A stretch of 64,000 nt of DNA from Neodiprion pinetum (GCF_021155775.2 NC_060236.1:8663087-8727086); one strand, 5' to 3'. Shown: positions 27,701-39,940, counted from the stretch's first letter. The notes: generated from the letters alone by a model not told the origin. Made by a program: numbers and translations.

Positions 27701-30700
27701 TAGGTATATGCCAATATTACAGACCAATGAACGTTATTCGATCCTTGTGTCAAATCACGGGATAAATGTAAAAGCGGAGTTAATATAATTTATCCGTTCT
27801 CATTTTTTGCGTACAAGCTTCCAATAGCGGAATTGCCACACTTGAATGAAGCTTATTTCCTTGTGTACAATACCCAAGAGCACTTGAAATTGGGCTCGAT
27901 CCTTAACACCAAACACAATAAGTCCTGTGATCATGGGTGAGAATCGGTTTATAAGCTTGTCAAATTCCTGAGTGAATAAACAAATATTTACCAATTATCG
28001 CACGTAAATTGCTTGCGATATTTACAAAACCTATGGATTACTTTCAGCGTCCTGGTGAGGAATTTTCATTGCTCTTCGCATTCCGTGTTACATTAATCAC
28101 TGATATTGCTCGAAGAAATTCGCGCCCAACATTTATTGATAAAACATACAACTGCACGATCCTTGGCATGTCAGAATATGGCGTGTAGCCGTCTGTATTT
28201 TCATCTTCAGATGCACTGCATTAACAATTGAGTTCAACACTGTAGAAAAAATGTGATGTGGACTTCCATAGAATATTTTCGGCATCAACCTAACAATATC
28301 TGAGCTCCAAATTCGTAATCGATGACAAAAATTGTTCTATAGTAGTCCACAGCGGACACTATTGGTCAACTTTAACATTGCTAATTTATTGCAGCAAATA
28401 AAATGCGGGATTATTTTTTTGACTCACACAACAACGCGACTTATTCGAAAAATCGAGGTCATATTACGTCCGGTTACGTCCTTTATCCATCTATTGCCTC
28501 ACATTTCGTAGACGACTATATTCCAGAAGTCTTCAACTTTTATGACGTTGTCAGTGCGTTGATACATTTATCGATCAGTTTACCACCGAAAGGGATTAAA
28601 ACTAATCGAAATCCGACCATTGACTGACTTAGAGAGAAAATCAAAACTTGGGTGGGGTGCCACGAACCCAGGCGTGGGAAGTTTAATGTCTCGAAAAATC
28701 GAGTATGGCCTCCGAGAATTAAGTATGAATAGGCTCTACTGTTTCATTCAAAAGTTGGGGAAATTCTAGAAAATTACTGATTGGAAAACCACCGGCAATG
28801 TTATTTGCGCCAGCGATAGTGAATACAACCTTTTCAATATATAACAGGAACAAATCTGATCAAATTCGAACATCCGATACTGGAACATAGGAAATTTCAG
28901 AAGAGATTTTTTGTTTGCAGTGTTCAATACTAATAAAGTCAGTCTTTGATCCGATTCACACGTTCATATGCTAATATTGCTAACTGACTAGATCCCCGTA
29001 AGTTTTTTAAACAATATAAAAATGTTCTGTATTAAAATATAATTAAAGTGTGTAAATGTAATTGTAGATGTACATCAGCTGTTACATCGTAGTTACAAAA
29101 ATCTGTTTTCATCAAATCTGAAAATCACTATAATTCGTGAAATTCTATCCATGTGATCTGAGGAGATCTCCAAGAGATTTTTACGGCTAACACAATAGAC
29201 AGAAAAATATCAGTAGTAAGTCAGGGGACACTTTTTTTCCTGACTTCAATTCATCGAGTTGATGTTTTTGCAAAAAAGTTTCAGGTCATTTCGCCATGCT
29301 TATGCGATTCAGACTCTTTTTGCAAAACGCAACATGCTCCATTGAAGTTTTTCCAAGTATACCTAATCGGTGGTTCGCATGCATGCTGTTAACCTTTCAG
29401 ACGAAGTATTAGGAAGCGGTGCATTCGGCGTAGTGAGGAAGGCACAGGCAAAGACGATCTGCCCACGCGAAACAGTGACGACAGTTGCGGTCAAGACGGT
29501 CCGACCGACGGCCAACCTGAACTGCATGAAGGCCCTTCTTCGCGAACTCAGGATTCTCGTTTACTTGGGTCAACATCTGAACATTGTCAACCTTCTCGGC
29601 GCGTGCACAAAAAACATTGATTTGGGTGAGTCGATTCGCGTAATTTAAATTAAGTTCGTTCTCACACCATACGGCGTCATGGATACTGACACTCACGTAT
29701 TCCGTTGGATGTCGATAGGCGAACTCTTGGTCATCGTCGAATACTGCCGATACGGGAATTTACACGACTACTTGGTACGACGCAGAGTCAACTTCATCGA
29801 TCAATTGAACGATTCCGGAGAAAAAATATGCGTTTTGGCCTCCCGTGAAGACGCTATCAATGTCGATGACGTTGGGTAAGTCGCCCTGGCCTCCAATACT
29901 GACACGAATGTTGGTTACCTTCGGCCCATCTTTGTCACATCTCTGTGTACTTTCTTATCCCATCTTATTATGCTGGTATTGAAAGGACCCGTCGGATGAT
30001 AGTCAAAACTAGAGTTTCAATTACTTGTGGTCGATTGATGTCACGAAAAGTATTGTAACTTGTCATAAGCTGATCAAGTTAGCACGCTGCAACCAATTCG
30101 CCGTTGATCTCCGAGAATTGGCCATCACCATCGGAAGTACCACGCTCATGTGAATGGAATTTGCGAAAACAAGCGTATTAATTCTTGATCTAAACTGTCC
30201 ATTATTTTTATTGTGTTATGCTTGCAGTACAAACACGGACAGACGTTCCGATGGCAATACGACAATAGTTAACTGCTCGAATAACGTTACTTCCAAGACT
30301 ACGGATGCGAGAGTGGACGACTGTTTCCCAAGTGTCAGTTTAACGGAACTCAACGCACCGTTGAAGTATCCAGGTGATCGGACGGATTTCAACTCAAGGC
30401 CGACGTGCACGCACGACTTGGTGTGTTGGGCTTGGCAGGTTTCTTGTGGCATGCAGTATCTCGGTGCGAAAAAGGTAGGAAGATACTCGCAAGTTTAATC
30501 TTCTTGCGTCAGTAATTCCCAATACTGACACAGCTTACTCGTGGTCTTTTTCGCTAGTCTTCTTCGGACACAAAATCAGTGATGTTAGTCGGCGTGTAGA
30601 ATGGAGTTGAAACTGAATCGCGTTTCAGATCATACACGGTGACTTGGCAACCAGAAATATACTTCTCGCCGATGACAACGTGGTAAAGATCTGTGACTTT

Positions 30701-32040
30701 GGTTTGTCAAAGTCTCTTCGGGAAGAAGAGAATCAGAAGAGCACGGAGAATGGTCCTCTCCCCGTCAAGTGGATGGCCATCGAGTCGCTCAGGGATCGAG
30801 TGTTTTCTACCAAATCGGACGTCTGGTCTTTCGGTGTCGTTTTGTGGGAACTGTTTTCTTTGGCGAGAACTCCTTATCCCCTGATAAGACCTGAGGATAT
30901 GTGCCGAAAACTAGCCGAAGGTTATCGTATGGAGAAACCGCCGTACGCGCCGAAAAGCATGTGAGTGGCAAGCGTCGATTTCACCCGAATCATCAACGAA
31001 CGAACTCTTCAACACGTAGAGATGTTTTGAACCACCTTTTCTCACCTCCATTCTAGTTACCAAATGATGCTTCGTTGCTGGAATGCGGAGCCGTCGGAAC
31101 GACCGTCGTTCGAAAAGCTGACGGTCAATATAGCCGTGCTGATTGAAGAGCACGTGAAAACGGTATGCTCAATATTTTGCAAAAGATTGATCATTCTCAC
31201 GTATTCAACCGTGACTTAGACGCGGTCCATGAAATCACTGATTCAACTTCAGTCGCTCGTGAAATTTGCAAGTACATCATCCATCACCTGCATACATTGT
31301 AGAGATCAATATACATATATATGTATGTATTAGGATGTTTCGCGTTCAAATAATATTCGATTCACCTACGGACGTATGCAAAAAATGCTTGCTGCTGGTC
31401 TGAAGAGAAGCCGCAAAGAGGCTGAGTACTATGGTTCCCGTTTCAGGGTGTGCAAATACAATTATTTTCAAAAAATGAAGAATATATATTAGCAAATCTT
31501 TGACACGTATTATACATTTCGAATTTTAGGAAGAAATGTCTTACCGCATTTTTTGCGACCCTTGTATACCACCATTTCTCAGTTATGCGCTTCAGATAAT
31601 ATTTTCGGGCTGTAATATACTTTTTTTGTGCAATAGAAAAAGTTAATACGTGTTAAAGGTTTGCTAATATCTGCTTTTCACTTACTCTGAAGAATCATTT
31701 CCACACACCTTAATCAAAACTTGTGCTACTGTACTCATTTAAAGTTTCTTTTCTGATCAAAAGCAAGCATCATTTCTATGCGGCTGTAGCAAAGTTGGAA
31801 ATTTTTGAAATGTGAAACATCCTAACATGTACATATAAAACAGTAATATGTGCATTACAGAATGATTTTGTTTTTACGTTGCATGACATTTCGCCGGGAC
31901 GTTGACATGAAAACACATTTCAGTTTTACCTGGAGTTGGGCAATCCGTACACCAAGATTTACGCTGATATCTGGAAACGCGAGAGAGAGACTGCGATAAG
32001 CGCGGAAGAATCGGGCACCATCGGAGAAGATTTACAATGA
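21643..32040 (+). CDS. Split-kinase receptor tyrosine kinase, copy 2 (PDGF/VEGF-receptor-like, Pvr-type), complete
   Basis: Proposed exons: 21643-21739, 24641-25225, 25727-26035, 26102-26395, 26705-26811, 26898-27048, 29401-29625, 29719-29875, 30228-30474, 30629-30960, 31057-31162 and 31924-32040. They sum to 2,727 bp, one open frame of 908 residues. Domain order: signal peptide; Ig-like domain (Cys pair, DDGIYLC) followed in the same exon by an FN3-like domain; two more FN3-like domains, each in its own exon; membrane helix; WEFPRD juxtamembrane motif; kinase with GSGAFG, VAVK, a kinase insert, HGDLATRN, DFG and AIES. Every ectodomain intron is phase 1, the usual arrangement for shuffled Ig/FN3 modules. 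Exons are nearly identical to copy 1. The C-terminus differs, ending GTIGEDLQ. Predicted role: cell-surface growth-factor or hormone receptor. Weakest points are the distant signal-peptide exon and the precise family (Pvr or Torso). Confidence 0.8.
21740..24640 (+). other. Candidate first intron of receptor copy 2
   Basis: Starts with GTGAGT and ends with TTTTTCGGCCAG. It contains a short exon-like stretch at 22059-22144 whose phases do not fit the gene. No other coding content seen. Confidence 0.4.
27663..27878. repeat. About 216-bp insertion in the long intron of copy 2
   Basis: The flanks align with copy 1 around 1132-1136, where these bases are absent. I found no clear terminal repeats or target duplication. 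It is either an insertion in copy 2 or a deletion in copy 1 after the duplication. Confidence 0.55.
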
Positions 32041-33330
32041 AATGAGTACGATCCACCTATCGGATGTCGATTTATGGTTACTTGCCCGGGCATATCACGA
32101 TGCTCAGCGCGCAAAGATAAAATTCTGTCGAAGCGACAGTTGCGCGTAACAATGCACTCGATACACGGAGCTTACTTTTAATATTTGCAAACTGTTTTGA
32201 TATTTCACTCACTCGTTTTTTTTTAAGCTGCAAGTTTCTTCTTTATTCAGTAGGTTCAGTAGTTACCAAATGTAAGTCTAGTTTTTAGAAATACACCGTA
32301 AAGAAGCACATCAGACAAATCACGTGATACATGGTGAATGACATGATTTTCATTAGGAGAGTTTACAAAAGTGAGCCACGAATTGGTATTGTGTACAATG
32401 AAAAATATTGGAACAATCACGATGACAAAGTTTGTTAGCAATGAAAAAAGACATACAAAAAGCAAACATCTCTTAATTATCATTTCGATAGAACGATCTT
32501 CGAATCGCAGTCGATTTACTTGAAATGAACGTGGATTTTCCTTCTCTTGGTTAAGCTTGTATAGACAGGAACTGAGCCTTTGTAGTAAAAGAGTGTCGCA
32601 TTCAACTTTCGTTGATCTTGATGATTCGGGATGTGGACGCGAATCGAACTACTTGCTAAAGTCTTTTCTGATAGAATGTCGTTAAAACAATGGACGATAA
32701 TCAGGGGCTTGTTAATTAATTTGACTCGAATTTCAAATAAAATACAAGGCCAAAGGGCTTATTCAAAATAAATGGATCAGAACACAGTAACAAAAGTTAG
32801 TTCAGAATACATGATCAGAAACAAAAGTCAAAGGTAGTTATTTTGAAATGCATCAATTGACAACAGACAAAGTTGGTAATTACCGGTATAAAATTATTTC
32901 ATTTACGCACTTTGAGTTTCCAAGTAAGAAATGCTTCACTAAGAGGTCAAGATTTAGAACTTTTCTTGGAAGAAGATTCGAAATAAGGATTCATAGTATC
33001 TCGAAGAGTTGATCAACTGTTGCACAAGAAGATTTTTCCGAACTATTCTGGTAGATAGATCTCTTCGAAGAGACTCATTCTATTTGGGCACAATGTTCCT
33101 ATTGGCGTTTGGTTTGTGATTTAAAGAATCTACCGACTCACTGATTGGCTCTGCTCAATTTCAAGGAAGTTGGGCCAACTAGGAAATTGCACAAGTGTAA
33201 AAGAAATATTTTGGTCCTCTGTATTCCTGCCTCGTGGGCCTGGGAATAGTGGATCAGTATCGCCCAACCCAACTCTGCGATGAAATCTGAGCTAACTTTG
33301 TTTTCCGGAGTTTTGACTCCTTCGCTCTTA
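32041..33330. other. 3' flank of receptor copy 2
   Basis: The 3' untranslated region follows the TGA at 32038-32040. Segment 32200-32430 resembles the flank of copy 1. AATAAA at 32736-32741 is a possible poly(A) signal. Nothing coding seen. Confidence 0.4.
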
Positions 33331-33339
33331 CGTAATAAT

Positions 33340-34760
33340 AAATTTCTAACTAAATCCCAAATTGAGCCTATAAGCATATCCATGAACTAGAGTATCGATC
33401 AAGGATTTTATTCCTTCGACAAGGTTGCGCCTCATGTTCCGAGGAGTTTGAAGAAATTGTATACCTTTCCCCAAGCTTCTTCTAAAGATTTTCTAATCAC
33501 GTCTTTGTCACTAAGCAAATTCATGGATAATTCATGATTATTTGAGATTTGAGCTGTAACTTCTCTTCCTATACCATTTAACACGGCTGGTCTCTCTACT
33601 GGAAACATATTTTCCGGATAACTTTGCTGAATCTTGATTTGAATAAATTTCACCTGTTGCGAGATTTTCTAGTATTACGCTTCTTCACGACTTCTTAGTA
33701 TTAGTTTATATTTCATCCGGTGCTATTGCTGGTACTAAAATCCGACATGTTCTGTACCAAGCGTTATTAAAATTAAACTTCGTTGATGGAAATACATTGC
33801 ATTCGATTTGATTTCCCGATTTCACTAAAATATGCGTTCTCGATAACATGAATACTGTTTCGTTGCCTCTATAAACTGGAAGTTCTTGAAAACATTCATT
33901 TATTTCCCTTGTTCCGACATCTACCGGTACGCATTCCGCTGTACGTACTAATAAAACCTGGTTTTTCGCATAATAATTTAATTAATAATTCGCATTGTTG
34001 TAACATGGCATCGTTATATGAAGCAATGATTTGATTTTCAACCTGTCTTTCAACATACAATAATTTAGAATCAACGCACATGAAGATGTCCATATTTCTG
34101 ACTGCCTTGGTAGAAAACTGAGTATTTGTCAAAATTACATTTGTCCGTTTGAATGACATTTCAATATCTATTTCCTTCTTCTCCGTCAATACAGTTTTCT
34201 GTCGTACATTCACATCGTTTGTCAGATCTAACAATGATTTCGTTTTTCTGTAAGTTTACTATAGCTTCATAATCTTGTATTGTGATAAAAATTTGTCCGT
34301 ATGCTACTAAGTTGTTATAGTTTCGAAAACAAAACGCCTCAATGTCGTTGAATTTTGTTTTATTTGTGTAAACAATTTTCTGCAAGTTTGGTACGTAAGT
34401 GTATGGTGTAAATTTTTGCATTTGTCTTGGAATATTTCGTCTATGTATTATACAGATCTATGAATTTCTATTTTGCATTGAATTACTTTTACACTTGAAA
34501 ATTCTACTTCTTAAAGTAATTGTATACTTGACTGGAATATTGCATTTCTTAATATTTATCAGCAAATATGTTATTATATTCATCGATGGCTCTCCACAAT
34601 AGTGAGCTATTAAGCTATCACCTGGGGGCGTGTGGTTAGTATCAGAAGTATGTCGATGAAAACTGACAGCTTTATTTAAATTGTCGAATTCATCGTTGTC
34701 GAGCGATAAATATTGCGAATCTGCTTTTCCTTTAATGACAACTGACGGTTGATTCATTAA
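33340..34760 (-). pseudogene. Decayed viral-type envelope glycoprotein gene (chuvirus-like, endogenous)
   Basis: Broken minus-strand frames run in order from about 34757 down to about 33340. Together they have the layout of the glycoproteins of Chuviridae-like viruses and their insect endogenous relatives: a Cys-containing N-terminal region, a central Cys-rich ectodomain, and a C-terminal part with a conserved Pro-rich short motif near 33600 followed by the membrane-proximal region. Frames change near 34200 and again near 33910, and stop codons interrupt the reading, so it is not functional. No polymerase, nucleoprotein or LTR is seen beside it. Relation is judged from the recalled general pattern of the family, not from a search. 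Confidence 0.5.
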
Positions 34761-35805
34761 TAACAGTTGTTATAATGACTTTTTCATTCATAAGAGATTT
34801 TATAATGTTTTCAGAAGAATCCGTCGATTCATCTGATCATGAGATTTCGCATTCAAAGTGATGCTTAATTGGATTGCAACGTCTAACACTTGACTTTTCT
34901 CTAAGAAATTTCAGTCTGGTATATAATAGGTTGTACTGACCTATCTTTATCAATCATAATCTTGTAGTATGATAACACTCGGGTTTATCATCACGTTTTG
35001 TAGAATCGATGTTTCCGTAATGCATATTGTTTTCCGTACTTTGAGAACCTAAGAAAGTCTTTATTGTCAATGCTCGTTGAAGTTGCTTGACTTTTTACTT
35101 ACTTGGTAACGGGTTATAATATTTTTTTAAATGTAGTGAACACTCATGAATGGTGAAACTTTTCTTCCTTTTCTTAATGTTCTTATCCAGGCCTTTCTCC
35201 GTATCTCTAAATTTATAGACAAGATCGACAAGTGACTTACATTCACATTGCAAGTTCCAACGCCAGGGCTTTCACAATTATTTGTCAGTGAAATAATTTA
35301 AGCTATTTAATGTGTTTCTGAATTGAAGTTCAATTCAAATGGTCAGACCATTTTCCGTTAGGCCTTGAAGAATTCATACCGTAGATATCACAGGTGAATA
35401 ATACAAACTCAATCTTTACTAACGTTGGTAAGAATTTATTCATAATACCTTACATGACGAAAAGCATCCGTCGTATAAAATTTCCAAGGATAATAAAAGT
35501 CATTGTGATTTTATTTATGGTATTCATTACGCCAAGTTTTTTGCCACAAGTTCGTTAGAACTACTACTTTATGAAGCGTTATTTTTCTCGATAAAAACTG
35601 ACTATCGACACGTTCATTCAAGATCATGTCAGCTAATAATACGGTTAGCTTACTCGGTCAGGTATTCATATATCAACAACTAATTCGTCGGTCTCAATTG
35701 CATAATTATGAATTATCTTCGCGATCTTGCAGAGTCGGGGAGATGCGTTTTTTGAGACTCGCTTGCTCATTCATTCATCGTCAGAACTATCGGTCCTCCT
35801 GAATA
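34761..35805. other. Non-coding DNA downstream of GMC gene A
   Basis: AT-rich. TTTATT at 35510-35515 reads AATAAA on the minus strand, about 290 bases past the stop of gene A, and could be its poly(A) signal. No gene seen. Confidence 0.35.
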
Positions 35806-38800
35806 TTATGCGTCACGGAGGCTTCGCAACTCCGGGGATATGTTTTCCGAAGCTCTGACATTCGAAGTTTTGCAACCGCCGGAAAAGATGGAATTCCAAT
35901 CTTTCTTAATCATATCCGCGGCCTTTTCAGCGACCATAATAGTTGGCGCATTGGTATTACAGGATGGAATGTTTGGCATGATAGAAGCGTCCACAACCCG
36001 AAGACGATTTACACCGTAGACCCTCAGGCGTGAGTCTACTACAGCCATTTTGTCGTTGGCAGTACCCATTTTACAAGTAGACGTGTGGTGATAGAGACTC
36101 CATGGGAAAAATCTTGCGTAGCAACGCCAATAATCACGCGACGGAAAATTCAAGTGGGCACACTCTGGAATCACGTTGGAGTTGGGACGTACATTCAATT
36201 TCTTCATAGCCGAGGTTTGGCTGAGGTTGTAGGCAAAATAGACTCCTTCTACCTGTGGATCCGAAAATCGTTTATGAAATCTTTCCCAGCTCCAGTTATT
36301 TTGATGGTTTTCAATATAAAAATTATCAACGTACCAGAACCTCGAGATCATCCGGATGGTCTAAATAATTTGGAACCATGATTGGCTGGTGTGTGATATC
36401 ATTGTCTCTCAGCTTAATGTAACCTCTACTCTTCGGGTGTATCAGCGATGCTACCACACTGTATGCTTCCTTGTCAATTACATCCGCGTATAAGGCTGCG
36501 TAAAAGTCGCCTCTCAGACCATAGGCAGTCTTAACGAGTTCACCATTCATGTTTAGAGCGGCTGATCCCATGAATAATTGGAGGTCTGGGTAATCGATGG
36601 AACTGTTGGCGTACCTGAGAAGAAATGAAAGGTTCAATCAGAAATATTTGTGTAATACGTAGTACAAGATTGTGTACCAAGAAAGTGAAGTAGGTCTTTT
36701 CACGCTGAGCGTAAGTTGCGAATACGCGGAGTAAGAAAGACTTTGCCTCCATGACGCACACGACACTTTATGTGATCATAATGTGGTCCACAAGTTTTTT
36801 ATTTTTTATAGCGTAATACAAAAAAGCGCACTTTTAAGTACAAGGATGTGAAGGTGAACTTAGACGTACTCCGATGTTCTATTCTGTAATGTTCTAACAA
36901 CGATTACTTTACGGACGGAACGTAGGCAAAAAATGATGCGTAGACCCTACTGGGTTAAATAATTATATTAATGCGTGATGAATCACGTGTTAATCCAGAA
37001 GAATATCCAACGAAACTTGGAATAACCCGTATAATGTCGGCCTTTCAAAGACACGAGTATCAACCATAATCCTTCCGCGTAACTACCATAAACAGAACTA
37101 GAACTATAATGCTTGAGGTATGTGATCGGCAAGTTGAATCTCGACATGTTTTGTAAATATTGTACATAGATGCATCATTATGTTTGGACTATACAAGCAA
37201 TTTTGCATTATAATCTGATTTTAGAGAAAATTTGAGTCGAGGGGCTAGTCACTCTCGTGTATATAAGTCGGTAACCTTATTCAACTTATATCGGTTATCT
37301 ATCCAAAAACCTCGTCAATACTGGTCGACACTCGCCGATACTCGTCGACGTTTTTGAATAGATCAGCAAAATAAGTAAATTATGGTTAATACCTAAGTAA
37401 GAAGCGAGTTTACTCGAGAATTACTAGCCCCTCGATCTGACTCTCACTGCAGTAACTTCTGATAAGCACAAGATTAGAAACAAATCGTGCTACTCCTGTC
37501 TTTACCGCACGTGATAAATGTTAGTATAAATTATTAAATTTTCAGTAGTTATATGCAGAAAACTAAAAGGCCCTGCTTGTGTTTAAGTCCTGCAGATGTG
37601 TCGAAAAAAATCACATCGTTGAACAATTTCTGTGCAAATCCATTGCCGTAAAAACTTCCCAATTTCACATACTTAGTATGTAACATCTTGGATGTGCAAA
37701 AAACTGTTTCAGGTTCATTATTTTAAGTACATTGGACAGTTCGATTGAATTACCACGCATTTCTACAGTAGGACAAAGGATGTCTCGAGGTTTAGAAAAG
37801 CTATCTGCAAAGATGCGACAGTCACGTACACGGAATACTAACTTAGCTATTTTATAGTTATGTTCATGGAAGATTTTTTGCAGGGCTCAAGATGCATGCT
37901 GTCAGGTAAGACAAAAAGGCTGACGATTTCGAATTCATAGGTGCATGTGATGACGTTATTTTGTTTCTATTTTTTTTTTTCAATACGCAGAGATAATGCG
38001 TTACACGTCAGTGAGTTGTGGATTACTCTTGTTAGAGTCAACAAATTTCCTCGTAATGCTTATAAGAATATTCACCTGGTGTTGATAAAACCCAATACTT
38101 CGCAGACGCCTATACCGTATAGGTGACCCTCTCTTTTTACCAAAAAGTCCGTTACGTCCGCTAGAGTTGTCGTAGATGCATTGTACGGTGGATCGATCAA
38201 AAAAGTGAGTCCACCGATCGCAATATGATCCTGAAGATTTTGCCCGACTCCTGGGCTATCGTGAATAATCTTAATTCCAACCTCTTCCAGGTGATCTTTG
38301 GGTCCTATTCCTGAGAGCATTAGCAGTTGAGGCGATTGAATAGCGCCCGCTGAGAGTATTACCTCTTTTTTTGCACGAACGGTGAACCTCATGTTTTCTC
38401 GAACAAATTCAACTCCATAAGCTGTTTCTGTCGTTTTATCGATGAGAATCTTATGGACCAGAGAATTCGTACTAATGTGCAGGTTTCTCCTATCAGCTGC
38501 GGATCGCAGATAGGCTCTCTCCGTGCTGCATCGGAGGCCATTTCTTGTGGTGGTTTGTGGTCGATCAAATCCAATCTGCGTTTTGCCGTTCACATCCACG
38601 TGACGGTAGCCCATTTCAGATGTAGCATTCAGAAAGTATCTTTTTATCGGGTGTTCATACCTTGGATTTTCAACTGTAAGAGGGCCGGAGGTACCGTGAT
38701 AAGGCGATTCGCGGAGACCGGGAATCGTCATATTTTCTGCCTTTTTAAAATACGGTAAAACGTCATCGTATCCCCATCCAGGATTTCCCGCATCCCTCCA

Positions 38801-39316
38801 GTTGTCGTAATCTCTTCGATTTCCACGTACGTACAGTAAGGTATTGATGCTGCTGGTTCCTCCAAGTACTTTACCGGTGTACATGGGGCATTGATTGTTG
38901 ACCATGCCTTTACAGTATGTTGACGAAGGTTCACTTTTGAATTGCCAGTCCAAACCAGTGTTCAATAGACCATAAGATAATGCAGGTACAGCAGAGATGA
39001 TTCGTTCATCACCTCCGGCCTCCAGTAGCAAGATAGTCCAGTTCGTATTTTCTGTTAATCTGTTAGCAAGTACAGCTCCTGCGGATCCTCCGCCAATTAT
39101 TACAAAGTCGTACTGGCAAGGCAGTTCTTCCGTTGGAACGATGCGCACTCTGTTAACCTTGTCGACAATGTCAGGTCGCAAAAGCAATATCAGGAGTTCA
39201 AACAATGCAATAAACCCAACCGTTGCTCCGGTCGATAAAGTTAAGCCAATCCCGGTATATGCCCACTGAACAATCAGTTGGGGTACAGGCGTATTTCTGT
39301 CGGGTACAATATTCAT
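35806..39316 (-). CDS. GMC-type FAD oxidoreductase A (glucose-dehydrogenase-like)
   Basis: Exons 39316-38076, 36614-36335 and 36252-35806 (1,241, 280 and 447 bp) give 655 residues. N-terminus has one hydrophobic segment (about residues 13-48), then the FAD-binding fold IIGGGSAGAVLANRL and LLLEAGGDE. GMC signature 1 is GKVLGGTSSINTLLY; signature 2 is GAIQSPQLLMLSGIG. In the third exon the catalytic His is in YHHTSTCKMG (about residue 562), and the partner Asn lies in NTNAP (about 606). Family members oxidise alcohols or sugars with FAD; substrate is not predictable here. Odd point: the paralogs' VSGNTNAP is PSCNTNAP in this copy, a Gly-to-Cys and Val-to-Pro change next to the active-site Asn. 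Intron 1 (1,461 bp) carries a foldback element. Confidence 0.9.
37234..37443. mobile_element. 210-bp foldback (MITE-like) element in intron 1 of gene A
   Basis: Left end GAGTCGAGGGGCTAGT (37234) matches the right end, read in reverse complement from 37443, apart from a four-base gap. The interior also pairs imperfectly, including TCTATCCAAAAACC against TCTATTCAAAAACG. No coding capacity; I did not see it in the equivalent introns of D or E. Confidence 0.5.
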
Positions 39317-39380
39317 TCTAACTCTGTGACTTGATGTCGGTTTTGAAGATTTTTTGCTGTTTCAAGAACTGAACACGACA

Positions 39381-39418
39381 CACTGATCAGGCCTCCGTCG
39401 AAATACTGGGTTTTTATA
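39381..39418 (-). promoter_or_regulatory. Core promoter of GMC gene A
   Basis: Minus-strand TATAAAAA (39418-39411) is followed 34 bases later by the initiator TCAGTG (A at 39384). This leaves a 5' leader of about 68 bases before the ATG at 39316. The arrangement is repeated at genes D, E and relic F. Confidence 0.65.
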
Positions 39419-39582
39419 TTCGTAAGAATATTTTTGCGCGTGTGCATATTTTATGTTAAACGTATGCGTATGTTTGCGAACATAACGGTACAAATCACAT
39501 AATCATCATCGGTATTTCAGTATTTATACCTCTGATAATAATTTTACATGCATAATAAGGATTTTTCCAATTTATATGCGAT

Positions 39583-39940
39583 TCAAACACGTACTCAGGT
39601 TCGAATGTTTGTTTTCGTATCCCTGTTTATAAGTGCGCAGATGGAAAAAACATCTTTGGTCCCTAATTGTGAACTCGCATACCTTTTAAGGTGCTTCACG
39701 GAGCCTTCAAAGTCGATACGAGGTACCCAAGATTGCAAATGGAAACGAGATGGCTAATATATTCATTTGACAAGGTATGTAGAATACTAAGCTATGTGAA
39801 TTTTATTCATATTAAAAATGCAGAATATACATGATTCTCACAAGCTGTGGCATAAAATGTTTCCGAAGTTTCCATTACGTGATATCATCTCTACTGAGTA
39901 AATGTAGCAGTAATTGGAGATGGATTCCAACGGTGTGCTT
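39583..39940 (-). repeat. Upstream duplicated block of gene A
   Basis: One copy of the ~65-bp motif (core near CTCAGGTTCGAATGTTTG) at 39583-39630, followed by about 300 bases that match blocks upstream of relic F/gene B (47150-47420) and gene D (53940-54180). It marks the edge of the tandem duplication unit and may contain enhancer sequence. Confidence 0.55.

Noticed and set aside
35000..35700. Search for a retroelement polymerase next to the glycoprotein relic
   Set aside because: No reverse-transcriptase or LTR-like sequence could be recognised on either strand.
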